From assembly GCF_013031355.1 (NCBI RefSeq), contig NZ_WPZO01000001.1, forward strand, positions 124,001 to 188,000: a stretch of 64,000 nt of DNA. Direction: 5' to 3'. Position numbers and translations under genes: made by a program. The notes below the pieces were generated by a model that did not search any database, was not told the DNA's origin, and saw only the letters and a program-made list of their open reading frames with translations. The stretch's first letter is position 1. Every line of letters begins with the position of its first letter. This DNA is from Ruegeria arenilitoris. Lineage in GTDB: Bacteria > Pseudomonadota > Alphaproteobacteria > Rhodobacterales > Rhodobacteraceae. Of the stretch, positions 34,109-42,677 are shown piece by piece.

Positions 34109-34379
34109 GTAGCACGCGGCTGGGCGCGCGATGGCGCGGTGTGCGAACAGATTGAGGCGTCCATATCGGACGAACGGGCCCGGATGCAGGCGTAAAAGCG
34201 CCCTGTGGAGGGAAGTCTGACTCATTGTGCCGAATGCGAAGAGCCGATTCGCAAAAAACACCGAATCGCGAATCCGGGTGAAAATTGTGTCTGGACTGTC
34301 AGCAGGAATGTGATGGCGCTGCACAAATCCGGGGCGAAAAAAAACCGACGAGGGTCAAAGGATAGTCAATTGAAATGAC
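34109..34379 (+). pseudogene. Decayed second copy of the DksA/TraR-like gene
   Basis: Nearly the whole of the gene at 32811 is repeated here. The start ATG is GTA (34109-34111), a Gln codon became TAA at 34193-34195, one base is missing near 34280, and a run of eight A at 34338-34345 shifts the frame again. Across those lesions the protein aligns throughout: WARDGAVCEQIEASISDE, HCAECEEPI, CLDCQQECDG, and the end NRRGSKDSQLK. The zinc cysteines survive, showing decay after duplication. It directly follows the pepF remnant. Confidence 0.9.
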
Positions 34380-34465
34380 TGTTAATTGCATTCATATTTT
34401 GCTCATTGTTTAGGCGTTTATATTCCCAGTTCTGAATTTGCCTCTATATTACAATTGGTTAAAAA

Positions 34466-34479
34466 TTGATCCATATCAA
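34466..34479. promoter_or_regulatory. Perfect FNR box upstream of the Crp/Fnr gene
   Basis: TTGAT-CCAT-ATCAA matches the FNR consensus in every specified base and lies 55 bases before the ATG at 34535. It overlaps a second dyad, ATATCA-AAC-TGATAT (34473-34487). It may bind FnrL, or the gene's own product whose recognition helix is of the FNR type. Confidence 0.7.
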
Positions 34480-34534
34480 ACTGATATTTGTTTGTTTCCG
34501 TTAGCTGAGTCTTAGTTCTCAGCCGGAAGCAGCC

Positions 34535-35206
34535 ATGTTTGACTTTAGCCATGACAATCAACAGCCCAGCCCATTGTTGGAGCAATTGTCGCCCAAAGTG
34601 CGCAAGTGCCTGTTGTCCCGTGCGCAAAAAAAGTCATTTACCCGTGGTCAGACGATCTGTTTGCAAGACGAACCGAGCCGAAAGCTGAAGATCGTTCTGG
34701 AGGGGTGGGTCAAACTTTACCGGGTTTCGCCATCAGGCCACGAGGCAATGTTGGCGATGCTTACAAACGGGCAGAGTTTTGATGAAGTTTCGGCGCTGCG
34801 TGGTGCGCCGAGCGCCGCCAATGTCGAGGCCGTTTCGGATTGCGAAATTCTGTATCTTGATATCTCGGCCGTGTGCGCCTGCCACAATGCCGCGCATGAG
34901 ATCGCTGTGGCCGTGCTGTCTGCGGCGTCATCCCATTTGCATGAGATGATGCACGAAGTGGAGGAACTGAAGGTTCTGACCGGCTATGAGCGTTTGTGCA
35001 ATTTTCTGGTTCGGCTGTCCGACAAACAGGGCGGTCAAAGCAGGCTTGAGTTGCCATTCGACAAAGTCGTCCTGGCGTCGATGCTTGGGATGAAGCCCGA
35101 GAGCCTCTCACGTGCTTTTGGTAAATTGCGCAATATCGGCGTCGAGAGTGAATACAAATCCGTCGTCATTCGCGATCTGGAGCGGCTCAGAAACGTTGTC
35201 GCATAA
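34535..35206 (+). CDS. Crp/Fnr-family transcriptional regulator
   Basis: A 223-residue regulator. The cyclic-nucleotide-binding-like jelly roll (residues 12-125) has FTRGQTICLQDEP and LKIVLEGWVKLYRV. The C-terminal HTH at about 176-205 contains VVLASMLGMKPESLSRAFGKL; the ESLSR at 189-193 is the FNR-type E--SR recognition motif that reads TTGAT. The four N-terminal cluster cysteines of FNR are absent, so it is not a classical iron-sulfur FNR; a nitric-oxide (Dnr/NnrR) or other role is possible. The perfect FNR box upstream suggests regulation by FnrL or by itself. Its stop is followed by a hairpin shared with pepF. Confidence 0.87.
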   Translation: MFDFSHDNQQPSPLLEQLSPKVRKCLLSRAQKKSFTRGQTICLQDEPSRKLKIVLEGWVKLYRVSPSGHEAMLAMLTNGQSFDEVSALRGAPSAANVEAVSDCEILYLDISAVCACHNAAHEIAVAVLSAASSHLHEMMHEVEELKVLTGYERLCNFLVRLSDKQGGQSRLELPFDKVVLASMLGMKPESLSRAFGKLRNIGVESEYKSVVIRDLERLRNVVA

Positions 35207-35237
35207 CAAAACGCGCCCGGAGATTATCCGAGCGCGT
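35203..35237 (-). terminator. Terminator of pepF
   Basis: ACGCGC and CGGA pair with TCCG and GCGCGT around one mismatched base, giving a 10-bp interrupted stem with a 5-base loop at 35211-35237. On the minus strand it is followed by TTTTGTTAT. It may also aid termination of the Crp/Fnr gene. Confidence 0.7.
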
Positions 35238-35260
35238 CTGATAAGTTTGTGAGCAAGGCT

Positions 35261-37081
35261 TTACGCTTCCATCGCTTCCAACTCGTCGATGAAGCCCGAA
35301 ATCATCGACAAGCCCTTGTCCCAGAATTTCGGATCACTTGCGTCCAGCCCGAACGGTGCCAGCAGTTCCTTGTGGTGTTTCGATCCGCCTGCGCGCAGCA
35401 TCTCGAAGTACTTATCCTCGAACCCTTCCGATCCGCTTTCGTAAACCGAGTACAGCGCATTCACCAAACCGTCACCGAAGGCGTAGGCATAGACGTAAAA
35501 GGGCGAGTGGACGAAGTGCGGGATATAGGCCCAGAAGGTCTCATACCCCTCCATGAATTCGAATGCGGGCCCAAGGCTTTCTGCCTGAACGCTCATCCAC
35601 AGGGCGTTGATGTCGTCTGGGGTCAGCTCACCTTCGCGGCGGGCGGCGTGCAGTTTGCATTCGAAGTCGTAGAACGCGATCTGGCGGACGACTGTGTTGA
35701 TCATGTCCTCGACCTTACCAGCCAGCAGCACCTTGCGCTGTTCCGGTGTTTCGGCCTGATCCAGCATCTTGCGGAAGGTCAGCATTTCACCGAACACGGA
35801 TGCGGTTTCGGCCAGCGTCAGCGGGGTCGAGGACAGCATCTCTCCCTGATCGGCGGCCAGCACCTGATGGACGCCGTGGCCCAGTTCATGTGCCAGGGTC
35901 ATCACGTCGCGTGGTTTGCCCAGGTAGTTGAGCATCACATAGGGGTGCACGTCGGTCACGGTTGGATGCGCAAAGGCGCCCGGAGCCTTGCCCGGCTTCA
36001 CGGCGGCATCAATCCAACCTTTTGAAAAGAAAGGTGAGGCGATTTCGCCCATGCGTGGATCGAAGGCGTTATAGGCGTCCATCACCGTCTTTTCGGCCTC
36101 ATCCCAGCCGACGATGCGGGTATCTTCCATCGGCAGCGGCGCATTGCGGTCCCAGACCTGCATCACGTCCAGCCCCAGCCATTTGCGTTTCAGCTCATAA
36201 TAACGGTGGCTCAGCTTGGGGTAGGCGGCCACGACGGCTTCGCGCAGGGCTTCGACCACCTCGGGTTCGACGTCGTTTGACAGGTGACGACCGGTCTGAG
36301 CGGTCGGCATGTTACGCCAGCGATCAACGATTTCCTTTTCCTTGGCCTGCGTGTTGTGGACACGGGCAAAGGTCTTGATGTTGTCCTGAAACACAGCTGC
36401 CAGCTCGCGCGAGGCAGCCTCGCGTTTCGAGCGGTCCTGTTCTGTCAGCAGATTCAGAGTACCTTCGATGTTCAACTCTTCGCCGTCGACCTCAAAGGTA
36501 AGACCGGCGATGGTTTCGTCGAACAGACGTTCCCAAGCATCACCGACAACACCCAGATCGTGCAGGAATTTCTCCAACTCGTCGGATAGTTGATAGGGTT
36601 TCATCGCGCGGATACGGCGGAACACCGGCTCATACCGGGCCAGATCAGCGTTGGCGTCAAAATGCGCTTTCAGCGCGTCATCGTCGATGCGGTTGATTTC
36701 CAGTGTGAAGAACACCAGTGGCGTGGTGAAAACGGTGATCTTTTCCTGCATATCCGACAGGAACTTGGCGCGCTCGGCATCGGTGGTCAGCTGGTAATAG
36801 CGCAGACCCGCGAAAGACATGATGCGGCCTGCAATGGAGTTGATTTTCTCGTTGCGTTTCACGCAGGTCAGTAGGCCCTCGGCATCCAGATCGGCCAGCT
36901 TGCCTTCGTAGTCCGCAGCAAAGGATGCGCATTCGCCCTCTAGCCAGTCCAGATCCCGCGACAGTTCCGGCGCGTCTTCCGAGCTATACAGATCGGTCAG
37001 ATCCCATTCCGGCAGGTTGCCAAGATCGCCGGTTCCTCCGGCTGCGTTTGCGTCACGGACGGGAAAGGGAAGGTCGCGCAT
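35261..37081 (-). CDS. pepF: Oligoendopeptidase F (M3 family metallopeptidase)
   Basis: A 606-residue cytoplasmic zinc peptidase that degrades medium-size peptides. The zinc motif HELGHGVHQ lies near residue 397 with the third ligand downstream in SVFGEML, and the fold's PYVMLNYLGKPRDV region is intact. It starts at the ATG at 37079-37081, with GAGGT six bases upstream. SCP2 and the alpha/beta hydrolase precede it on the same strand (gap of 82 bases), making a likely operon. A fragment of its 3' end is duplicated at 33973-34100. Confidence 0.94.
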   Translation of the reverse strand: MRDLPFPVRDANAAGGTGDLGNLPEWDLTDLYSSEDAPELSRDLDWLEGECASFAADYEGKLADLDAEGLLTCVKRNEKINSIAGRIMSFAGLRYYQLTTDAERAKFLSDMQEKITVFTTPLVFFTLEINRIDDDALKAHFDANADLARYEPVFRRIRAMKPYQLSDELEKFLHDLGVVGDAWERLFDETIAGLTFEVDGEELNIEGTLNLLTEQDRSKREAASRELAAVFQDNIKTFARVHNTQAKEKEIVDRWRNMPTAQTGRHLSNDVEPEVVEALREAVVAAYPKLSHRYYELKRKWLGLDVMQVWDRNAPLPMEDTRIVGWDEAEKTVMDAYNAFDPRMGEIASPFFSKGWIDAAVKPGKAPGAFAHPTVTDVHPYVMLNYLGKPRDVMTLAHELGHGVHQVLAADQGEMLSSTPLTLAETASVFGEMLTFRKMLDQAETPEQRKVLLAGKVEDMINTVVRQIAFYDFECKLHAARREGELTPDDINALWMSVQAESLGPAFEFMEGYETFWAYIPHFVHSPFYVYAYAFGDGLVNALYSVYESGSEGFEDKYFEMLRAGGSKHHKELLAPFGLDASDPKFWDKGLSMISGFIDELEAMEA

Positions 37082-37163
37082 GGATTACCTCGGAATATCT
37101 GCTTTCGCAAACATCTAGGCGCGGGCGGCCCGGATCACAAGCCGCCTTTGCATGAGGTTTTCT

Positions 37164-38141
37164 TCAGCTCGACAGGGCAGGTGCGGGTGCAGAGTCCGAT
37201 TGTGCGGCCAGAAAATGCGCTGCCAACTGGTCATAGACCGGGCCACGCACCTCGGGCGCCTCCATCAGCACTTCGTGTTCGCCGTCGGGGATTTCAACCA
37301 GTGTACCGCTGGGCCAGTTCGTCATTCGCGCGCGGATTGCTTTGCGGTCAACGATTTGCTCATGGCTGCCGAGGAAGGTCAGACCGGGTGTTGCGGGCGC
37401 GGTTTGCTCCATCAACCAGGCGCATTCGTCCAGCGCCTCGCGCAGCCAAATCGTCGAAGGCGCGCCAAGGGCCAGTTCGGGATGCGCCGTCAATTGATCT
37501 TTCATCATCTGATACATCGCCGGATCACGCGTCAGCACATTGCCGTCAAAGGGCTGCGAGGCAACGTAGCTTTCCAACGAAGTGGTCGGAGGGGTTTTTT
37601 CCCCAAGCCCGATCCGCGGCCCCCAATATGCGGTCAACCGGCTGAGCGGTTTCATGATCGGAGTAAAGAAGATGCCCCACATTGGCCCGGTAAAGGCGCT
37701 GGCGGCAAAGCAGTCGCGCTCCAGAACCGCGCGCAGGCCGATTGCGCCGCCCATCGAGTGGCCTATCACGAACCATGGTTTCGGCAGGTCCAGCTTTTCG
37801 GCAAGGTCAAGCGTTGCCTTCACATCGTGTTGGTAGTCGGTGAACTCTTCGACATGCCCGACGCGTGGGTCATCCAGCAGGCGATCCGCCAGCCCCTGAC
37901 CGCGCCAGTCGACGGCGAGAAACGCAAACCCACGACCAACGAATTCGGTCGCGGCATCGCCATATTTCTCGATATATTCGGTGCGGCCGGGGAACATCAT
38001 CACCGTGCCGCTTGCTTCGCCTTCAGGGCGCCAGTGGCCCACGCGGATACGGATATCGTCCGGGGTTGTCACCCAATGGGCGGCACCACCGGCGGGTCCG
38101 CCGGCCACGTCTTCATAGAAAGGGGCCGGCGAGATCTGCAT
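37164..38141 (-). CDS. Alpha/beta hydrolase, lysophospholipase-like
   Basis: A 325-residue serine hydrolase. VIGHSMGGAIGLR carries the nucleophile (serine near 136), and the loop VMMFPGRTEYIEKYG has the oxyanion-hole residues typical of PldB-like lysophospholipases. A late DGEHEVLMEAPEVR provides the His. It probably hydrolyses lysophospholipids or related esters. Its ATG (38139-38141) overlaps the SCP2 stop (38141-38143) as TGATG, so the two are translationally coupled. pepF follows 82 bases downstream. Confidence 0.88.
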   Translation of the reverse strand: MQISPAPFYEDVAGGPAGGAAHWVTTPDDIRIRVGHWRPEGEASGTVMMFPGRTEYIEKYGDAATEFVGRGFAFLAVDWRGQGLADRLLDDPRVGHVEEFTDYQHDVKATLDLAEKLDLPKPWFVIGHSMGGAIGLRAVLERDCFAASAFTGPMWGIFFTPIMKPLSRLTAYWGPRIGLGEKTPPTTSLESYVASQPFDGNVLTRDPAMYQMMKDQLTAHPELALGAPSTIWLREALDECAWLMEQTAPATPGLTFLGSHEQIVDRKAIRARMTNWPSGTLVEIPDGEHEVLMEAPEVRGPVYDQLAAHFLAAQSDSAPAPALSS

Positions 38142-38431
38142 CAGGCCAGCACCGAGGCGAGTTTCATGGCAATACCCATGTCGCCGTCAACACTCAGCTT
38201 GCCGGACATGAACGCACCGGTTGGATTCAGATCGCCACTGAGGATCTGTTCAAACGTGTCTGCATCGGCGCTCAGGGTTACGTCGGCCTCTTCGTCGCTG
38301 ACGCGTGCGCCGTCTGCATCCAGAACGATTGCGCCCAGATCGGCGATGGCAAACTTGGCCGAAGCGTCAAATGCGCCGCCGGACAGTTTTTCGTTCAGCG
38401 CGGCCGCGGCTTTTTCAAGAGTGTCGCTCAT
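38141..38431 (-). CDS. SCP2 sterol-carrier-type lipid-binding protein
   Basis: A 96-residue protein with the SCP2 fold: DASAKFAIADLGAIVLDADG, then TLSADADTFEQILSGDLNPTGAFMSGKLSVDGDMGIAMKLASVL (in parts), ending at the lipid-tunnel helix. It likely binds fatty acyl-CoA or other lipids. Co-translation with the lysophospholipase-like gene supports a lipid-handling role. The ATG is at 38429-38431. It is divergent from the TPR gene. Confidence 0.9.
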   Translation of the reverse strand: MSDTLEKAAAALNEKLSGGAFDASAKFAIADLGAIVLDADGARVSDEEADVTLSADADTFEQILSGDLNPTGAFMSGKLSVDGDMGIAMKLASVLA

Positions 38432-38500
38432 GGTGTTCCTCATATTGTTTGTGCGCCGTGAATGGACATCCCCGGTCGCAACGCTACACTGAATATTGTT

Positions 38501-39070
38501 ATGGGCATTGCAACAAACAATCTCAAAGGTACCGTTGCGGCATTTTTTGTCACGGTCATGTTTTCCACCAGTTCCGTCGCGCAACAGGCGGACCTGCAGG
38601 ATGAGGCTGCCTTGCTGCAGCAACTGGCGGAGGCCACGCCCGAACAGGCGATCGGATTGGACCGTCAGCTCAAGGCGCTGTGGGCGCAGTCGGGCTCGGC
38701 CTCGGCGGATTTGTTGTTGGAGCGAGGCCGCGAGGCGTTGGAAGACGGTGATACACTGGCTGCCATTGAACATCTGACGGCATTGACCGATCACGCGCCC
38801 GGCTTTGCCGAAGGGTGGCACATGCGGGCCTCGGCGTTTTTCGGAATGGATCGCTTTGGCATGGCCGCAGCCGATCTGGAACACGCTCTGACGCTGAACC
38901 CGAATAATTATGAGGCGATCTTTGGGCTGGGCCTGATCTTCGAGATCATCGAACAGCCCGACAAGGCACTGGACGCCTATGAGCGCGCGCTGGCTATACA
39001 TCCGCATCATGAAGAAGTAACCAATGCCGTGAATCGACTGAAGCCTCAGGTCGAGGGCTCGGCCCTCTAA
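38501..39070 (+). CDS. Exported tetratricopeptide-repeat protein
   Basis: A 189-residue protein. A hydrophobic start (GTVAAFFVTVMFSTSSVAQQ) looks like a signal peptide cleaved after VAQ. Two TPR units follow (AEGWHMRASAFFGMDRFGMAAADLEHAL and YEAIFGLGLIFEIIEQPDKALDAYERALAIHP, both read in parts). I start at the ATG at 38501, because the longer version from 38462 gives an unusually long, polar N-region. It is probably a periplasmic scaffold. It precedes the SUV3-like helicase by 22 bases on the same strand. Confidence 0.7.
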   Translation: MGIATNNLKGTVAAFFVTVMFSTSSVAQQADLQDEAALLQQLAEATPEQAIGLDRQLKALWAQSGSASADLLLERGREALEDGDTLAAIEHLTALTDHAPGFAEGWHMRASAFFGMDRFGMAAADLEHALTLNPNNYEAIFGLGLIFEIIEQPDKALDAYERALAIHPHHEEVTNAVNRLKPQVEGSAL

Positions 39071-39092
39071 AGAACCGGGGCAGGGGGCAAAG

Positions 39093-41900
39093 GTGAGCGG
39101 GTCATCCCGAATCGTGGCCGTACTCGGCCCGACCAACACAGGTAAAACTCATTACGCGATCGAGCGGATGCTCGGGTATCGGACCGGTGTGATCGGCCTG
39201 CCGCTGCGTCTGCTTGCGCGTGAGGTCTATGACAAGATCGTAGCCATTCGCGGCCCGTCCGTTGTGGCTCTGGTCACGGGCGAAGAGCGGATCGTGCCGC
39301 CGCGCACCCAGTACTGGGTCTGCACGGTCGAGGCGATGCCCGAAGGGATGGGCGCGGATTTCGTGGCAATCGACGAAATCCAGCTCTGCGCCGATCCCGA
39401 ACGCGGTCATGTCTTCACTGACCGGCTGTTGCGGTCACGCGGCACAAGTGAAACGCTGTTTCTTGGCGCGGACACGATGCGTGGCCCCATCGCCGCGCTG
39501 GTGCCTGAGGCCCAGTTCGTCCGGCGCGATCGCATGTCTCAGCTGGTTTATGCGGGGTCGAAAAAGATCAGCCGCATGCCGCCCCGCAGCGCCATCGTCG
39601 GGTTCTCGGTCGACAGTGTCTATGCCATTGCCGAGCTGCTGCGCCGTCAGAAGGGTGGGGCAGCCGTGGTGATGGGCGCGCTCAGCCCGCGCACGCGGAA
39701 TGCACAGGTCGAACTGTATCAAAACGGTGAGGTTGATTACCTCGTCGCGACTGACGCGATCGGTATGGGGCTGAACCTGGATGTGAACCACGTGGCGTTC
39801 TCATCCCTCAGCAAGTTCGACGGCCGCCGGATGCGCCCGCTTGCGCCCAACGAACTGGCCCAGATCGCCGGTCGGGCGGGACGCGGCATGTCTGACGGCA
39901 CCTTTGGCGTGACCGGAGAGGCGCCACCACTGGATGAAGGCGTGGCGCAGGCCATCATGGACAGCCGGTTCACGCCGATGAAAAAGCTGAACTGGCGGAA
40001 TGCCGCCCTGCGGTTCGGATCGATTGAGGTGCTGATCGACTCGCTTGAGGTCAGTCCGAATGACGAACATCTGATCAAAGCGCGGCCTGCGGACGATCTG
40101 AACGTGCTGAAATCGCTGTCGCAAGTCACCGAAGTGGTGGCCCGCGCCAGTGACCCGCAATCCATCCGTTTGCTGTGGGATGTGTGCCGAATCCCCGATT
40201 TTCGCGGCATCAGCCATGCCGAACACGCCAGCCTGCTCGAAGTGATCTACGGTCACCTGCATGAACGCAGTTCGATCCCGGATGACTTCATGGCGCGGCA
40301 AATCCGTCGAATCGATCGGACGGATGGGGATATTGATGCATTGTCCAAAAGGTTGGCATATATTCGCACTTGGACATATGTTGCGCAGCGAAACGGTTGG
40401 GTACGTGACGAATCACATTGGCGCGACGAAACGCGCACTGTAGAAGACAGGCTGTCGGACGCATTGCATGACCGACTGACGCAAAGATTTGTGGACCGGC
40501 GCACATCAGTGTTGCTGCGCCGGCTCAAACAGAAGGAGGCCCTTTTGGCCGAAGTAAATGACAAGGGTGAAGTGACCGTCGAAGGCGAATTCGTCGGTCG
40601 TCTGGAAGGGTTCCGGTTTATTCCGGACAAAGCCGCGCAAGGAACCGAGGCGAAAGCTTTGAAATCGGCCTCCCTGCAAGCTCTCGCGCCGCAATTCCAT
40701 CTGCGTGCCGATCGCTTCTACAATGCGCCCGATACCGAAATTGATTTCACGGATCAGGGTGGCCTGATGTGGGGCGAATACGCCGTCGGCAAACTGGTTG
40801 CCGGGGCAGAGCCTCTCAAGCCGATGGTCGAGGTTTTCGTGGACGAGGCCGCAGGGCCGGATGTCGAACAGAAAGTGCAGCGCCGTCTGCAGCATTTCAT
40901 CGACCGCAAGGTTGCCGCGCTGTTCGAGCCGCTGCTGAACCTGTCGCGCGACGAAGAGCTGACCGGCCTGGCCAAGGGCTTTGCCTTCCGCATGGTCGAA
41001 GCGTTGGGCGTGCTGCCCCGCGGCGGTGTCGCGCAAGAGGTCAAGGATTTGGATCAGGACGCCCGTGGCGCGCTGCGCAAGCACGGCATCCGGTTCGGCC
41101 AGTTCACCATCTTCATGCCGCTGCTGCTGAAACCCGCGCCGACGCGTCTGCGTCTGGTTCTGTGGGCGCTGGCCAACGGCCTGCAGGAATTCCCCGACGC
41201 GCCGCCTCCGGGTCTGGTCACCGTACCGGTCGCCAAGGACGCGCCCGAGGGCTACGATACCATGTGCGGCTACCGCGATGCGGGCGACCGTTCGATCCGG
41301 ATCGACATGCTGGAACGTCTGGCCGACATGCTGCGCGCCGAAGACAGCCGCGGCGGGTTCGAAGCCAAGCCCGATATGCTGTCGATCACCGGCATGACGC
41401 TGGAACAGTTCGCCGATCTGATGAAGGGGCTGGGCTACAACGCCGAGCGCGGCGAGCGTGAAAAGGTCAAGGCGGCACCGGTCGAGGCACCTGCAGCCGA
41501 AGCGACCGAGCAACCGTCAGCTGAAGAAACGCCGGTGACTGAGGTGGCAACCGAAGAGGTGGCTGCACCCGCCGAGGCGCCAGCCGAGGCCACCGAAAGC
41601 ACCGAGGCGGCAGCCGAGGCTCCGGCAGCGGAAGAACCCGAAGTTGAGGTCTTCTACACCTTTACCTGGGGGCGCCAGCGCCAAGCCAACCGTGGTCCGC
41701 GCCGTGAACAGCGGCAGGGGCAGGGCAAGGGCAAGCCGCGCGGCAAGCCTCAAGATGGGCGCGGCAAACCGCAGGGTAAGAAGGGGGGCAAGCCACAAGG
41801 CGCCAAGTCCTTCTCCTCCCGTCCGCCTAAGAAGGAAAAGGCGATCGATCCCGATAACCCGTTCGCAGCTGCGCTGATGGGTTTGAAGGACGGTAACTAA
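39093..41900 (+). CDS. SUV3-like DExH-box RNA helicase
   Basis: A 935-residue helicase starting at GTG 39093. Walker A is GPTNTGKT at 12-19, motif II is DEIQ at 94-97, and QIAGRAGRG near 260 is motif VI. The SUV3-C extension includes VGKLVAGAEPLKPMVEVF. In mitochondria the homologue is an RNA-degradosome helicase, and alphaproteobacterial members probably act in RNA turnover. Residues from about 790 are low-complexity: Ala/Glu-rich, then Arg/Gly/Gln/Lys-rich (for example GQGKGKPRGKPQDGRGKPQ), suited to RNA or protein contact. An S4 protein follows six bases later, consistent with RNA work. Confidence 0.9.
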   Translation: MSGSSRIVAVLGPTNTGKTHYAIERMLGYRTGVIGLPLRLLAREVYDKIVAIRGPSVVALVTGEERIVPPRTQYWVCTVEAMPEGMGADFVAIDEIQLCADPERGHVFTDRLLRSRGTSETLFLGADTMRGPIAALVPEAQFVRRDRMSQLVYAGSKKISRMPPRSAIVGFSVDSVYAIAELLRRQKGGAAVVMGALSPRTRNAQVELYQNGEVDYLVATDAIGMGLNLDVNHVAFSSLSKFDGRRMRPLAPNELAQIAGRAGRGMSDGTFGVTGEAPPLDEGVAQAIMDSRFTPMKKLNWRNAALRFGSIEVLIDSLEVSPNDEHLIKARPADDLNVLKSLSQVTEVVARASDPQSIRLLWDVCRIPDFRGISHAEHASLLEVIYGHLHERSSIPDDFMARQIRRIDRTDGDIDALSKRLAYIRTWTYVAQRNGWVRDESHWRDETRTVEDRLSDALHDRLTQRFVDRRTSVLLRRLKQKEALLAEVNDKGEVTVEGEFVGRLEGFRFIPDKAAQGTEAKALKSASLQALAPQFHLRADRFYNAPDTEIDFTDQGGLMWGEYAVGKLVAGAEPLKPMVEVFVDEAAGPDVEQKVQRRLQHFIDRKVAALFEPLLNLSRDEELTGLAKGFAFRMVEALGVLPRGGVAQEVKDLDQDARGALRKHGIRFGQFTIFMPLLLKPAPTRLRLVLWALANGLQEFPDAPPPGLVTVPVAKDAPEGYDTMCGYRDAGDRSIRIDMLERLADMLRAEDSRGGFEAKPDMLSITGMTLEQFADLMKGLGYNAERGEREKVKAAPVEAPAAEATEQPSAEETPVTEVATEEVAAPAEAPAEATESTEAAAEAPAAEEPEVEVFYTFTWGRQRQANRGPRREQRQGQGKGKPRGKPQDGRGKPQGKKGGKPQGAKSFSSRPPKKEKAIDPDNPFAAALMGLKDGN

Positions 41901-41906
41901 ACGCCG

Positions 41907-42272
41907 ATGGCCGAGGCCAAGCTGCGGATCGACAAATGGCTGTGGCAGGCGCGGTTCTTCAAGACCCGCAGCCTGGCCGCCAAACAGGTCAGCGGCGGCC
42001 ACGTCCGCTTGAACGGACACCGGGTTCTGAAACCGGCGCAAGCCGTGGGGCCCGGTGATGTTCTGACTTTCCCGCAGGGCCGCATTGTGCGGGTGGTCCG
42101 CGTCGAAAAACTGGGTGAACGCCGTGGTCCGGCCCCCGAGGCACAGACGCTTTACCTTGACATGACGGAAAAGAAGGACGCGCCTCCCAAGAACCCCGGA
42201 TTCGAGGGAAAAGGTCGTCCGACTAAGAAAGATCGACGCGCACTTGATCTTTCTCGTACTAAAGAGGGCTGA
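41907..42272 (+). CDS. S4-domain RNA-binding protein (Hsp15-like)
   Basis: A 121-residue protein. The N-terminal S4 domain (RIDKWLWQARFFKTRSLAAKQ, then GHVRLNGHRVLKPAQAVGPGD) is that of Hsp15, which binds free 50S subunits with stalled nascent chains. The tail after residue 85 is charged (KKDAPPKNPGFEGKGRPTKK). It starts six bases after the helicase stop, so it is co-transcribed with it. RNA binding is assured by fold; the ribosome role is inferred from Hsp15. Confidence 0.87.
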   Translation: MAEAKLRIDKWLWQARFFKTRSLAAKQVSGGHVRLNGHRVLKPAQAVGPGDVLTFPQGRIVRVVRVEKLGERRGPAPEAQTLYLDMTEKKDAPPKNPGFEGKGRPTKKDRRALDLSRTKEG

Positions 42273-42338
42273 TCCGCCCTTGAAGACGGTATAATACTGG
42301 ATTAGCTAGACGCCCAAACCGCTAATGGGAATCCGACT

Positions 42339-42677
42339 ATGACCTATGTTGTCACTGAAAACTGCATCGCCTGCAAATACACCGACTGTGTCGAGGTGTG
42401 CCCGGTGGACTGTTTCTATGAAGGTGAGAACACGCTGGTCATTCACCCCGACGAATGCATTGACTGCGGCGTGTGCGAACCCGAGTGCCCCGCCGATGCT
42501 ATCCGCCCAGACACTGAGCCAGGGATGGACCAGTGGGTCGAATTCAACCGGAAGTATTCGGAACAATGGCCGGTAATCGTGACCAAGAAAGACCCGCTGC
42601 CCGAAGCCGAGGAACGCGACGGTGAAGAGGGCAAGATGGAGAAGTATTTCTCCGAAGCGCCCGGCGAAGGCGGCTAA
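42339..42677 (+). CDS. fdxA: Seven-iron ferredoxin FdxA ([3Fe-4S][4Fe-4S])
   Basis: A 112-residue ferredoxin. Cys pattern [19 protein letters not shown] supplies the 3Fe-4S cluster and [17 protein letters not shown] the 4Fe-4S cluster. The C-terminal acidic tail ([14 protein letters not shown]) is that of FdxA. It is an electron carrier. It lies between the S4 protein and carD. The helicase, S4 and FdxA order is common in Rhodobacterales. A GGGAAT upstream precedes the ATG. Confidence 0.94.
   Translation: MTYVVTENCIACKYTDCVEVCPVDCFYEGENTLVIHPDECIDCGVCEPECPADAIRPDTEPGMDQWVEFNRKYSEQWPVIVTKKDPLPEAEERDGEEGKMEKYFSEAPGEGG

Noticed and set aside
33965..34195. Short new gene after the DMT transporter
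   Set aside because: The open frame is a chance join of the antisense pepF remnant with the first half of the decayed DksA-like copy.
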